DNA from: Bin87 sp965261195
Lineage (GTDB): Bacteria; Chloroflexota; Dehalococcoidia; Lucifugimonadales; UBA3495
DNA length: 64,000 nucleotides
Direction: 5' to 3'
Assembly (NCBI GenBank): GCA_965261195.1
Contig: OZ253455.1
Location: 3,782,001 to 3,846,000 of the forward strand
Shown here: piece after piece, positions 49,934-59,305 of the stretch
Layout: each line of letters opens with the position of its first letter
Numbering within the stretch: the first letter of the stretch is position 1
Program-made: the position numbers and the translations under genes
Notes under the pieces: generated by a model
Told to the model about the DNA's origin: nothing
Databases searched by the model: none
The model's input: only the letters and a program-made list of their open reading frames with translations

Positions 49934-51970
49934 ATGCTGACCGAACAGCTGGTGTGGGCGATTTTCCTGTTGCCCGTCGCTTCGTTTTTGCTGATTGGAC
50001 TGGTGATCCGGCCGGCCGGCCCGAGTGCAGCCAAACTGTCGGGCTACGTAACCATCATCGCGCTGGGCATCGGATTCGCACTGTCGATCTGGTTGTTGCG
50101 GTCTTCCGACCACGGTGTGGTTTACGCCTTTCCGCCGCATCTGTGGCTGGACCTGGGGCCGGCATCCGTCGAAATGGGTTTGTTGCTGGACCCACTGACC
50201 AACGTAATGCTGGTGGTGGTTACGGGCGTCAGCCTGATGGTACAAATCTATTCCCTGGGTTACATGGACGGCGACGAGAGTTTCGCACGATACTACGCCT
50301 ATATGTCTCTGTTCAGCGCGTCCATGATTGGCCTGGTGCTGGCGGTAAACATAATCCAGATGTACGTTTTCTGGGAATTGGTGGGCTTGTCGTCATACCT
50401 GCTCATCGGGTTCTGGCACCATCGTCCTGCGGCGGCGGCGGCAGCCAAAAAAGCGTTCATCATCACCCGCATCGGCGACGTTGGCTTCCTGTTGGCGATT
50501 ATTTATCTGTTCTTCCAGGCCGATGCTTTTGCAGCCCAGGGCCTGAACGCATTTCATATCCCCGACATCTGGGAGGCCGCCCAGCCGGTGGCAGCAGGCG
50601 GGGCCGGAATCGTCGCCGGCGGCGCGCTGCTTTGGCTGTCCCTGGGGTTGTTCGCCGGAGCGGCTGGCAAGAGCGGCCAGTTCCCGCTGCACACCTGGCT
50701 TCCAGATGCGATGGAGGGCCCGACTCCGGTCAGCGCCCTGATCCACGCGGCCACGATGGTGGCCGCCGGAGTCTTCCTGGTGGGCAGATTCTTCCCGGTA
50801 TTCGCCGAGTCAGAAACGGTTATGATGGTGGTGGCGCTGATCGGCGCGTTCACCGCCGTATTTGCCGCCACCATGGGATTGGCTGCCAACGACATCAAAC
50901 GCGTGATGGCCTACTCCACCGTCAGTCAGCTGGGTTATATGATGGCTGCCCTCGGCGTTGGCGCCTACAACGCTGCCTTGTTCCACCTGTTCACCCACGC
51001 GTTCTTCAAAGCCCTGCTGTTCCTGTCGGCGGGCAGTGTCAACCACGCCGTCGGCACCTTCAATATGCTGTACATGGGCGGGTTGCGCAAGGCGATGCCA
51101 TTGACCTATGCGCTGACGGCCATCGGCGCGTTGAGTCTGGTGGGTATCTTCCCGTTGGCGGGGTTCTGGAGCAAGGACGAAATATTGCTGGAAGCCTGGT
51201 TGGGCGGTGGCCCGGTGCAAATGTCAGTCAGCCTGGCGGTGTTCTTCATGCTGCTGGTTGGCGTGCTGCTGACCGCGTTCTACTCGTTCAGAATGTTTCA
51301 CCTGACGTTCCACGGCGAATTCCGCGGCGGCGGCGAGCGGGAGTTGCACGATACTGAGGAAGCCGGATTGCCAGTGCCTACGGGCGTAACCCATCACGTT
51401 CATCTTGGCGAATCGCCTTGGGTGATGATAACGCCGATGCTGCTGCTGGGAATCAGCGCCGTTATCGCCGGCTGGTTGGCCAACCCGGTTGGTGTGGAAA
51501 GTCTGTTTGGACTGGTGCCTGCCCATTGGTTCACTGAGTACCTGGCATCGGGTCTGCACGACGGGCATCATGCACCGCCGTTCAACATCATGATTGCGGT
51601 AATCTCCAACGTGGTTGCAATCGGCGGCATTGGGCTGGCAATTCTGGTGTATGCCTGGCCGCGGCCGTTCACGTCCTTCGACCCGTTGATCAAGGCCGGC
51701 CCGGTTCATACATTGCTGTCCCAACGCTACTACTTCGACCATCTGTACGAAGGTATCATCGTCAACCGCGTCTTCTACCGCACCGTTGTTGCCACCACCG
51801 ACTGGGTTGATCGCAATCTGGTTGACGGCATTGTTGGCCTGATCGGCTGGATTTCCCGAAACGTCGGCAGCCTGATTGCCCTCGCTCAAAACGGCCAGGT
51901 TCAATTTTATCCGCTGGTAGCCGTGACGGGCGTAGCAGTCATCATCGTGCTCTACCTGGTACTCGGATAA
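49934..51970 (+). CDS. nuoL: NADH-quinone oxidoreductase subunit L
   Basis: This 678-residue antiporter-like proton channel is the distal subunit of complex I. The Proton_antipo_N and Proton_antipo_M domains cover about 65-430, with MQMYVFWELVGLSSYLLIGFW-like IIQMYVFWELVGLSSYL (about 139-155), KSGQFPLHTWLPDAMEGPTPVSALIHAATMV (about 246-276, split at MEGP) and the key lysine in the discontinuous helix. The C-terminal region includes the long lateral helix (about 535-600) that braces the membrane arm. ATG at 49934 follows the small DUF2007-like gene. Confidence 0.97.
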   Translation: MLTEQLVWAIFLLPVASFLLIGLVIRPAGPSAAKLSGYVTIIALGIGFALSIWLLRSSDHGVVYAFPPHLWLDLGPASVEMGLLLDPLTNVMLVVVTGVSLMVQIYSLGYMDGDESFARYYAYMSLFSASMIGLVLAVNIIQMYVFWELVGLSSYLLIGFWHHRPAAAAAAKKAFIITRIGDVGFLLAIIYLFFQADAFAAQGLNAFHIPDIWEAAQPVAAGGAGIVAGGALLWLSLGLFAGAAGKSGQFPLHTWLPDAMEGPTPVSALIHAATMVAAGVFLVGRFFPVFAESETVMMVVALIGAFTAVFAATMGLAANDIKRVMAYSTVSQLGYMMAALGVGAYNAALFHLFTHAFFKALLFLSAGSVNHAVGTFNMLYMGGLRKAMPLTYALTAIGALSLVGIFPLAGFWSKDEILLEAWLGGGPVQMSVSLAVFFMLLVGVLLTAFYSFRMFHLTFHGEFRGGGERELHDTEEAGLPVPTGVTHHVHLGESPWVMITPMLLLGISAVIAGWLANPVGVESLFGLVPAHWFTEYLASGLHDGHHAPPFNIMIAVISNVVAIGGIGLAILVYAWPRPFTSFDPLIKAGPVHTLLSQRYYFDHLYEGIIVNRVFYRTVVATTDWVDRNLVDGIVGLIGWISRNVGSLIALAQNGQVQFYPLVAVTGVAVIIVLYLVLG

Positions 51971-51976
51971 CCGACG

Positions 51977-53515
51977 ATGGCCAACGAATTCAACGGACTG
52001 CTGACCGCAACGGTTTTCCTGCCGGCTATTGCAGCCCTGCTATTGGCCGTGGGCATACTCCGCGACGACCGGGCGATTCGCTGGTTTGCGGCGCTGGTAA
52101 CCGCCGTTGACTTGGCGCTGTCAGTGGTCGTGTTCGCCCTGTTCGAGAGGGGTGGCGAACGATTCCAATTGATTGACCGGTTCACCTGGATCGACACCAG
52201 CACAGTGCAGGCCAACTACCTGCTGGGTGTGGATGGCATCAGCGCGCCGCTGGTAATGTTGACGGGATTGCTGGGCCTGTGCGCCGTGTTCGCGTCTTTC
52301 CACGTCGGCAATCGCGTCAAGGAATACTGCATCTGGCTGCTGGTGCTGCAAACGGCCGTGATGGGCGTGTTCACCTCGCTGGATTTCCTGTTGTTCTTCC
52401 TTTTCTGGGAACTCGAACTGGTGCCGATGTACCTCCTGATCTCAACCTGGGGCACGGGACGGCGCGAATATTCGGCGATGAAGTTCCTGATATTCACGAT
52501 TCTGGGCTCGGCGTTCATGCTGGTTGCCATCGTCGCCGTGTTCGTCAGCGCCGGAGTGGGCAGCTTCGACATGACCCGCCTGCTGGAACCCGGTTCCGCG
52601 CTTGATGCCACGCGCGCCGCCCTGCCCATGGGCTTGCTGTTCTGGCTGTTCTTCGTCGCCTTCGCGGTAAAACTCCCCACTTGGCCCGTTCACACCTGGC
52701 TGCCCGATGCCCACACCGATGCACCCACGGCGGGCAGCGTAATGCTGGCCGGAGTGATGCTGAAGATGGGCGGATACGGCTTGCTGCGCATCAACGCGGG
52801 TATGTTCCCTGAACAGCTGCAAACCTACGCGCTGCCGGTGGTAATCCTCGGCGTAATCAGCGTGCTTTACGGGGCGGTAGTTACGCTGCGGCAAACGGAC
52901 CTGAAACGTCTTATTGCCTATTCCAGCGTCAGTCACATGGGACTCGTGCTTATTGGCATCGGCTCGGTGGCCGTGGTAGGCGGGGCGTTAACCGACGCCG
53001 GCCTGGTGGGGGCGGCGATGCAGCTCTTCACCCACGGCACGATTACCGGGTTGTTGTTCGTAGCGGTGGGAATCGTGTACGACAAAACCCACACGCGTCA
53101 AATTCCCGACTTGGGTGGGCTCGCCAATCGTATGCCCATCGTGGCGGCGGCGTTCCTGCTGGCCGGCGCTGCCTCATTGGGACTGCCGGCGCTGAGCGGT
53201 TTTGTGTCGGAACTGCTGGTGTTCTTCGGTGGATTCCGGGCGTTCCCGGCGTTGACCATACTGGCGGTGCTGGGAATTATTCTGGCCGCCGGCTATATCT
53301 TGTGGATGATACAGCGGGCTTTCTTCGGGCCGCGCCCCGCGCGTTGGGACGAACTTACCGACGCGAGTTGGGTGGAAATGGTCCCCATCGCTCTGCTGGT
53401 TATCAGCATTTTGGCGGTTGGCTTGTATCCGGCCTGGCTCACCGACGTGTTCCGCGACGGACTGGAACCCATCGTAAACGGTTATAATTCCGGCCTGGCC
53501 GGTGTCAGCCGCTAG
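51977..53515 (+). CDS. nuoM: NADH-quinone oxidoreductase subunit M
   Basis: This 512-residue antiporter-like subunit has about 14 membrane helices. Family motifs are the glutamate-bearing FFLFWELELVPMYLLI (about 139-154), KLPTWPVHTWLPDAHTDAPTAGSVMLAGVMLKMGGYGLLR (about 232-271, split at PDAHTD), with its conserved lysines, and AYSSVSHMG (about 314-322). ATG at 51977 is 6 bases after nuoL. The nuoN gene starts 19 bases after the stop. Confidence 0.97.
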   Translation: MANEFNGLLTATVFLPAIAALLLAVGILRDDRAIRWFAALVTAVDLALSVVVFALFERGGERFQLIDRFTWIDTSTVQANYLLGVDGISAPLVMLTGLLGLCAVFASFHVGNRVKEYCIWLLVLQTAVMGVFTSLDFLLFFLFWELELVPMYLLISTWGTGRREYSAMKFLIFTILGSAFMLVAIVAVFVSAGVGSFDMTRLLEPGSALDATRAALPMGLLFWLFFVAFAVKLPTWPVHTWLPDAHTDAPTAGSVMLAGVMLKMGGYGLLRINAGMFPEQLQTYALPVVILGVISVLYGAVVTLRQTDLKRLIAYSSVSHMGLVLIGIGSVAVVGGALTDAGLVGAAMQLFTHGTITGLLFVAVGIVYDKTHTRQIPDLGGLANRMPIVAAAFLLAGAASLGLPALSGFVSELLVFFGGFRAFPALTILAVLGIILAAGYILWMIQRAFFGPRPARWDELTDASWVEMVPIALLVISILAVGLYPAWLTDVFRDGLEPIVNGYNSGLAGVSR

Positions 53516-53534
53516 CAGCCCACAAGGCTTTTTT

Positions 53535-55046
53535 ATGACCACCTACGACCTGTACCTGATTTCGCCGCATCTTGCGCTGGCCGCGCTGGCGATGGTGGTT
53601 ATCGTGGTTGACTTGCTGACGCGGCGAACCGGGTTGCTGGTCGGTGTGTCATTTGTTGGCCTGGCCGCCCCGGCTGCTTTGAGCGCCATGCAGGTCATTG
53701 AGCTGGCAACCAGCGGCTCCGACGCATTGTCCGCTGATGGTTCAGTAATCCTGTACACCCTGTCCATCGACCGATTCTCACTGTTCTTTAACTTTCTGAT
53801 TCTGGCTGCAACGGGCCTGGTCGTACTGGTGTCCAACGACTACGTGCGGCGAATACCGCGGTTGCAGGGTGAATTTTTCGGCCTGATGCTGCTGTCTGCT
53901 ACGGGCATGATGTTGCTGGTGGCGGCGAATGAACTGATTACCATCTACATCGCCCTCGAGCTAATCACGTTGCCGCTGGCGGCGCTGGCGGCGTTCATGC
54001 CCAATGGCCGATCCAGCGAAGCCGGCATGAAGTTCCTCATCATCGGCGCCATCAGCAGCGCGGTGATGTTGTACGGCATGGCGCTGATCTACGGGGTCAC
54101 CGGTAGCACCCGCCTGGACGAAATCGCGGTGGCGTTGGCCAGCGCCACTACGTCGGGCGCCATCCCATTCGGCAGCCTGGCGGTATTGCTGGCGGTCGTG
54201 CTGTTGCTGGTAGGGTTTGGATTCAAAATGTCGGCGGCGCCCTTCCAGATGTGGGTGCCCGATGTTTATGAAGGCGCGCCCACGCCGATTGTGGCATTCC
54301 TGTCAGTTGCCAGCAAAGCGGCCGCCTTCGCGCTGGTAATGCGTGTGTTCTACATCGGTTTCGACTCGCTGGAGGGTGATTGGTGGGTATTGCTGGCGGT
54401 GCTGGCCGCGTTGTCAATGACCATCGGCAATCTGGTTGCCATCTCCCAACACAACATCAAACGGTTGTTTGGATACAGTACCATCGCCCACGCCGGCTAC
54501 ATTCTGGTCGGTGTCGCCGCGGTAGCCACCTCAGGCGGAGCGGCCAGTTTCGGCCCCAGCAGCGTGGTCTTCTATCTGGCCGCGTACACTGCTGCTAACC
54601 TGACGGCGTTCTTCGCTATCGTGTGCATTGAACACCGCATCAACAGCGCTGAGATTGCAGACTACGGCGGGATGATTCGCCGAGCTCCATTCCTGGCAAT
54701 CACGCTGGGTCTGGCCCTGATTGCCCTGATTGGAGTGCCCCCCACCAGCATATTCATCGCCAAGATTTACGTATTCGCCGCCGCCATCAACACCGGGGAA
54801 TCCCTGATGACCTGGCTGGTTGTCATTGGTGTCGTGAACAGCGTCGTGTCGGCGTACTACTACCTCCGAGTCATCAAGATCATGTTCCTGCAACCCGCGG
54901 TCAGCCCGGAGCGGGTGAGAGCGTCCTGGCCGGTGAATCTGGCGTTGGGAGTCGCCGCGCTGTCCATGCTGTGGTTAGGCGTGGCTCCGGGCACATTGCT
55001 GGGGGCGGCCGAGCGTGCGGTTACGGCGCTGGCCGGAGGTGGCTGA
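53535..55046 (+). CDS. nuoN: NADH-quinone oxidoreductase subunit N
   Basis: This 503-residue third antiporter-like subunit has about 14 helices. Motifs include ELITIYIALELITLPLAALAAF (about 134-155, split at ELIT), KMSAAPFQMWVPDVYEGAPTPIVAFLSVASKAAAF (about 231-265, split at YEGAP) and FGYSTIAHAGYIL (about 311-323). ATG at 53535 is chosen; a GTG 33 bases upstream would overlap nuoM. It is the last complex I gene, and nadK begins at the base after its stop codon. Confidence 0.96.
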   Translation: MTTYDLYLISPHLALAALAMVVIVVDLLTRRTGLLVGVSFVGLAAPAALSAMQVIELATSGSDALSADGSVILYTLSIDRFSLFFNFLILAATGLVVLVSNDYVRRIPRLQGEFFGLMLLSATGMMLLVAANELITIYIALELITLPLAALAAFMPNGRSSEAGMKFLIIGAISSAVMLYGMALIYGVTGSTRLDEIAVALASATTSGAIPFGSLAVLLAVVLLLVGFGFKMSAAPFQMWVPDVYEGAPTPIVAFLSVASKAAAFALVMRVFYIGFDSLEGDWWVLLAVLAALSMTIGNLVAISQHNIKRLFGYSTIAHAGYILVGVAAVATSGGAASFGPSSVVFYLAAYTAANLTAFFAIVCIEHRINSAEIADYGGMIRRAPFLAITLGLALIALIGVPPTSIFIAKIYVFAAAINTGESLMTWLVVIGVVNSVVSAYYYLRVIKIMFLQPAVSPERVRASWPVNLALGVAALSMLWLGVAPGTLLGAAERAVTALAGGG

Positions 55047-55907
55047 ATGGTGATGAAAACCATCGGAATAGCCTACAACGACCTGATTCCAGAGGCGCTG
55101 AACTTGGCCCACGCAATCGTTACCGAGCTGGATTTGGGGGCGAACAGCTGGATCCTGGCCGCCGAAGATGTAGAGGGTCTCGCCGCACGCGCCGTCAACT
55201 CGGACCTGGTTATCACCATCGGCGGTGACGGCACCATATTGCGCGTGAACCGGGCTATCGCACCCCTGGGCATCCCCCTGGTTGGGGTGAACATGGGCCG
55301 GTTGGGTTTTATGACTGAGCTCACCGTGCCGGGCGTGATGGAAGAATTACCGCAGTATTTCAAAGGCGGAATGCGCGTATCCGAACACAGTATGTTGATG
55401 GCATCGTCGTTCCGACGCGATCCGGACGGAGCCGAACCGACCCAGCACGGCCCGTATCACGCGTTGAACGACGTGGTGCTCACGCGAGGACAGGTTTCCC
55501 GAGTCATTACGGTGCGGGTGGTAATTGACGGAGCGGACGTGTCCACCTTCCGGGCCGACGGAGTGATTCTGGCCACCGCCACCGGCAGCACGGGCTACAG
55601 TTTCGCGGCCGGCGGCCCCATCGTTGATCCCCTGTCCGATGACGTGGTACTCACGCCGCTGGCGTCCCACGTTGGCCTGACCGCTCCGCTGGTGCTGCGA
55701 CCCACCAGCAGTGTTGATTTCCACCTGGAAGGTTCCCAGGGAGCGATTTTGAGCGTGGATGGGTTCGAGAACCATCCCATCGAACCGGGCGATTGGGTAC
55801 GCATCACTCGCAGCCCACACCGGGCCCGGTTCCTCCGCGCCCACGAGCACAATTACTTCTGGGCCACGCTGACCCAACGCCTGGGGTTCAGCCTGCAGAG
55901 ACGGTAA
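55047..55907 (+). CDS. nadK: NAD kinase
   Basis: This 286-residue kinase phosphorylates NAD to NADP. The conserved GGDGT is at 59-63, NDVVL at about 141-145 and the TGSTGYSFAAGGP loop at about 179-191. The C-terminal SVDGFENHPIEPGD region is typical. ATG at 55047 abuts the nuoN stop (TGAATG) with CCGGAGG upstream, so it is co-translated with complex I; a second ATG two codons later is possible. Adjacency may link NADP supply to respiratory capacity, but this is an inference. Confidence 0.94.
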   Translation: MVMKTIGIAYNDLIPEALNLAHAIVTELDLGANSWILAAEDVEGLAARAVNSDLVITIGGDGTILRVNRAIAPLGIPLVGVNMGRLGFMTELTVPGVMEELPQYFKGGMRVSEHSMLMASSFRRDPDGAEPTQHGPYHALNDVVLTRGQVSRVITVRVVIDGADVSTFRADGVILATATGSTGYSFAAGGPIVDPLSDDVVLTPLASHVGLTAPLVLRPTSSVDFHLEGSQGAILSVDGFENHPIEPGDWVRITRSPHRARFLRAHEHNYFWATLTQRLGFSLQRR

Positions 55908-55943
55908 CGCTACGGGCGAACTCAAGGATTTGCACCAAACAAA

Positions 55944-56492
55944 ATGACGACACCTGCTAATAACGAACCGACCATTTCGACCCGCACCGTGTTTGAGGGG
56001 CGCATCCTTACCGTGCGTGTCGACACGGTGCAGCTGGTCAATGGCCGAACCAGCACCCGGGAAATCGTCGAGCACGCCCCGTCAATCTGCGTGGTACCGC
56101 TGGACTCGGACGGCACGGTGATGCTGGTGCGGCAATACCGCAAGCCGGCGGAAGCTTTCCTGCTGGAGGTTCCGGCGGGCGGCATCGAACCGGGCGAAAA
56201 CCCTGAGGTCGCCACGCTGCGCGAGTTGCAGGAAGAGATCGGCCACCGCGCGGGTAGCTTGCAGCCGTTGGCCGGTTTTTGGCTCGCTCCCGGATGGTGT
56301 AACGAGTATATGTACTCGTTCCTGGCGACGGAACTGACGCCGGCAAGCCTAGAGTCGGACGACGATGAGTTCATCGACGTGGAAATAGTGGCGCTATCCG
56401 ATGTTCCGGGCCTGATCGCAAACGGAACGATACAGGACGCTAAAAGCGTGGCGTCGCTGTTGCTTGCGATGCGCATCTTGGGGGATAATTAG
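55944..56492 (+). CDS. Nudix hydrolase, ADP-ribose pyrophosphatase type
   Basis: This 182-residue Nudix enzyme has a complete Nudix box at 79-101 (G79, E85, R93-E94, E97-E98, G100), which binds the divalent metal. The start TRTVFEGRILTVRVDTVQL and the HAPSICVVPLDSDGTVMLVRQYRKP segment (split at VVPL) are typical of ADP-ribose/ADP-sugar pyrophosphatases. It lies 36 bases after nadK, giving two NAD-related enzymes in a row. The exact nucleotide substrate is not determinable. Confidence 0.9.
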   Translation: MTTPANNEPTISTRTVFEGRILTVRVDTVQLVNGRTSTREIVEHAPSICVVPLDSDGTVMLVRQYRKPAEAFLLEVPAGGIEPGENPEVATLRELQEEIGHRAGSLQPLAGFWLAPGWCNEYMYSFLATELTPASLESDDDEFIDVEIVALSDVPGLIANGTIQDAKSVASLLLAMRILGDN

Positions 56493-56568
56493 GCGCCTGT
56501 CGGCCAGGCCGCTATAGTGAGAATATGTGCCGGGCCAGCCGACGCTGCCCGGTCGGAGGTTGACGCGA

Positions 56569-58257
56569 ATGCCAGAAAATTTGCAACACGACGTGCTGAT
56601 TATCGGTGCCGGCCTAGCCGGGATGCGAGCCGCCATTGCGGCCCGCGCCGCCGGAGCCAACACCGCCATCATCAGCAAGGTACACCCGGTGCGGAGTCAT
56701 TCCAACGCCGCCCAGGGTGGCATCAACGCGGCGCTGCTGGACCGCGGCGATGATTGGGAAGACCACGCCTACGACACCATCAAGGGCAGCGACTTCCTGG
56801 GCGACCAGGACGCCATTGAAGTGATGTGTCGACAGGCCGGCGCTTCGCTCATTGATATGGAGCATATGGGGGTTACCTTCAACCGGGACGACGAGGGACG
56901 GTTGGGCACGCGGGCCTTCGGCGGTCAGCGCCGCGCCCGCACCTTTTTCGTCGGCGACTTCACCGGACAAGCCCTGCTCCACGTCATGTTCGAGCAACTC
57001 ATCAAATCCGGCGTGCGCCGCTACGAAGAATGGTTTGTTACAGCGCTCATCATGGAAGGCGGGCAGGCCGCTGGCGTCATCGCCCTGGATATCCGTACCG
57101 GTGAGTTGAACCTGATCAGGGCCAAGACCGTCATATTCTGCACGGGCGGTTGCGGCCGATTGTTTGAGCCCAGCACCAATGCTCTCATCGTCACCGGCGA
57201 TGGCATGGGCCTGGTCTACAACGCTGGCGGCCAGTTGATGGACATGGAGATGGTTCAGTACCATCCCACCACGCTGGCGGGCAGCGGGGTGCTGATTTCC
57301 GAAGCGGCCCGGGGCGAAGGCGCTTACCTGCGGGACAAAGACGGCAATCGGTTCATGGAAAAATACGCTCCCAACATGATGGAACTGGCCTCTCGCGACG
57401 TGGTGTCCCGTGCCGAACAGACCGAGATCAACGCTGGCAACGGCGTTGACGGCTGCGTGTACCTGGACTGTACCCACCTGGGCGAAGCGCTAATCATGGA
57501 GAAGCTCAGCCAGATCAGGGAAATAGGGGTCGATCTGGCCGGCGCAGACATGATTCGCGAACCGATTCCAATCCGCCCCGGTATGCATTACATAATGGGC
57601 GGTATTAAGACCGACATCGACGGGTTGACCAATCTGGAAGGTGTCTACGCTGCCGGCGAGTGCGCCAACGTCAGCGTACACGGCGGCAACCGCCTGGGCG
57701 CCAATTCGCTCCTCGACACCATCGTGTTCGGCGAGCGAGCGGGCAACCATGCCTCAACCGCCGCCCGCGGCAGGAACTACGTCGAATTCGACACCGGCGC
57801 GACTTTGGATCGGGAATCCCGGCGGATCCAGGAAATGCTGGACCGCCCCAACAATGGAGACCGTTGGGCCTCGGTCCGCAAGGACATGGGCGACTCCATG
57901 AATCGCAATGTGGCGGTGTTCCGTAACGAGGAAGGCATCCAGGAAACGCTGGGCGACCTGCACAACTTGAAGCGGCGCTACGAAAACGTGCCCGTTCACA
58001 ACAAAGGCAAGCGGTTCAACACCGACCTGGTCTTTGCCCTGGAACTGGGCTATATGCTGGATTGCGCTGAAACCATCGCCATCGGAGCGTTGGAGCGACG
58101 AGAGAGCCGCGGCGCCCAGTTCAGGGTTGACTATCCTGATCGGAACGACGAGGAATGGTTGCACCACATCGTCGTCAGCGAATCCGAATCGGGGCCGCAA
58201 GTTTCTGAATTACCGGTCACCATCACCAAGTGGACACCAGAAGAGAGGAAGTACTAG
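56569..58257 (+). CDS. sdhA: succinate dehydrogenase / fumarate reductase flavoprotein subunit
   Basis: This 562-residue catalytic subunit oxidises succinate to fumarate. The FAD dinucleotide motif VLIIGAGLAGMRAA starts at 9, and the likely covalent-FAD histidine is H44 in SHSNAAQGG. The MVQYHPTTLAGSGVLISEAARGEGAYL stretch (split at TTLAG) and HGGNRLGANSLLD carry the substrate-binding and active-site residues. ATG at 56569 has GGAGG 9 bases upstream; the earlier in-frame start adds 14 non-family residues. No Tat signal is present, so the enzyme faces the cytoplasm. sdhB follows after 3 bases. Confidence 0.95.
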   Translation: MPENLQHDVLIIGAGLAGMRAAIAARAAGANTAIISKVHPVRSHSNAAQGGINAALLDRGDDWEDHAYDTIKGSDFLGDQDAIEVMCRQAGASLIDMEHMGVTFNRDDEGRLGTRAFGGQRRARTFFVGDFTGQALLHVMFEQLIKSGVRRYEEWFVTALIMEGGQAAGVIALDIRTGELNLIRAKTVIFCTGGCGRLFEPSTNALIVTGDGMGLVYNAGGQLMDMEMVQYHPTTLAGSGVLISEAARGEGAYLRDKDGNRFMEKYAPNMMELASRDVVSRAEQTEINAGNGVDGCVYLDCTHLGEALIMEKLSQIREIGVDLAGADMIREPIPIRPGMHYIMGGIKTDIDGLTNLEGVYAAGECANVSVHGGNRLGANSLLDTIVFGERAGNHASTAARGRNYVEFDTGATLDRESRRIQEMLDRPNNGDRWASVRKDMGDSMNRNVAVFRNEEGIQETLGDLHNLKRRYENVPVHNKGKRFNTDLVFALELGYMLDCAETIAIGALERRESRGAQFRVDYPDRNDEEWLHHIVVSESESGPQVSELPVTITKWTPEERKY

Positions 58258-58260
58258 GTT

Positions 58261-59265
58261 ATGGACATAACCGTAAGGGTAAAGCGACAGGATCCGGAAG
58301 CAACAGGAGAAGGCCGTCTGCCCTATTGGCAGGAATACCCGGTTAGCATCCCTGAAACCGCTACGGTTCTGGATGCGTTGATCCAGATTCGTGAAGATGA
58401 CGACGGCACATTGTCCCTGCGGTGTTCCTGCCGCAGCGCCATTTGCGGTTCCTGCGCGATGCGTATCAACGGCCACGCCGGGCTCGCCTGCAAGACAATT
58501 GTCAGAGACGCGGTGCAGGACGGGGTCATTACCGTGGAGCCGGCCGGCGTGATGCCGGTGATTAAGGACCTGGTGGTCAACTTCGACCTTTTCTGGGAAA
58601 AAATTGAACAGGTTGACCCGTACCTGAAACACATGGGGCAGGAACCGGAAGGCGAATACATCGTCTCCAATGAAGATATGCTGCACCTGTCGGCGGTTAC
58701 CTCCTGCATAATGTGCGGGGCGTGCGTTTCCGACTGCACGGTTCTGGAAGTCGATCCGACCTTCCTGGGCCCCGCCGCGCTGGCCAAGGCGTATCGATTC
58801 ACCGCTGATCCACGAGACGGCGATGCCAACGGCGTGTCGGTGGAACGGCTGTGGGCCCTGAGCGAACCCACCGGCATCTGGGACTGTACGCGCTGCAACG
58901 AATGTGTCCAGGCGTGCCCCAAGGGAGTCGCGCCCATGGATCGCATCATGGCGATTCGGGAACAGGCCATCCAGGCCGGCTACAACAACAACAACGGCGC
59001 TCGCCACACTGACGCTTTCACGGAGTCGGTGGGACACAGCGGCCGCCTTGACGAGTTGCGGTTGCCCATCAAGAGCGTGGGCATGATGAATTTGCCGGCC
59101 CTGATGGGCTATATGCCGGTTGCCTTCCGCGCCATGCGCCGCGGCAAGATGCCGCCCATCGTCCACAAGAACGTTGACAACGTGGAAGCGGTACGCAAAC
59201 TGTTCCGTCAACTGGAACCCGAACCTGCCGGCCCGCAGGTCAGCAACAACTCTCCATTCGGCTAG
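58261..59265 (+). CDS. sdhB: succinate dehydrogenase iron-sulfur subunit with two four-cysteine cluster motifs
   Basis: This 334-residue electron-transfer subunit has a 2Fe-2S cluster (C57, C62, C65, C77) and a 4Fe-4S cluster (C149, C152, C155, C159). The third motif, C209-x2-C212-x2-C215-x3-C219-P, has a fourth cysteine where classical SdhB has none. The normal 3Fe-4S centre is therefore probably a second 4Fe-4S cluster, as reported for type E (Sulfolobales-like) enzymes. The C-terminal 100 residues after the last cluster are longer than usual. It lies 3 bases after sdhA and 40 before the CCG-domain subunit. Confidence 0.93.
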   Translation: MDITVRVKRQDPEATGEGRLPYWQEYPVSIPETATVLDALIQIREDDDGTLSLRCSCRSAICGSCAMRINGHAGLACKTIVRDAVQDGVITVEPAGVMPVIKDLVVNFDLFWEKIEQVDPYLKHMGQEPEGEYIVSNEDMLHLSAVTSCIMCGACVSDCTVLEVDPTFLGPAALAKAYRFTADPRDGDANGVSVERLWALSEPTGIWDCTRCNECVQACPKGVAPMDRIMAIREQAIQAGYNNNNGARHTDAFTESVGHSGRLDELRLPIKSVGMMNLPALMGYMPVAFRAMRRGKMPPIVHKNVDNVEAVRKLFRQLEPEPAGPQVSNNSPFG

Positions 59266-59305
59266 AGACCGACCAGCCGCATCAGCCACTCCGGAGGACT
59301 GACCA

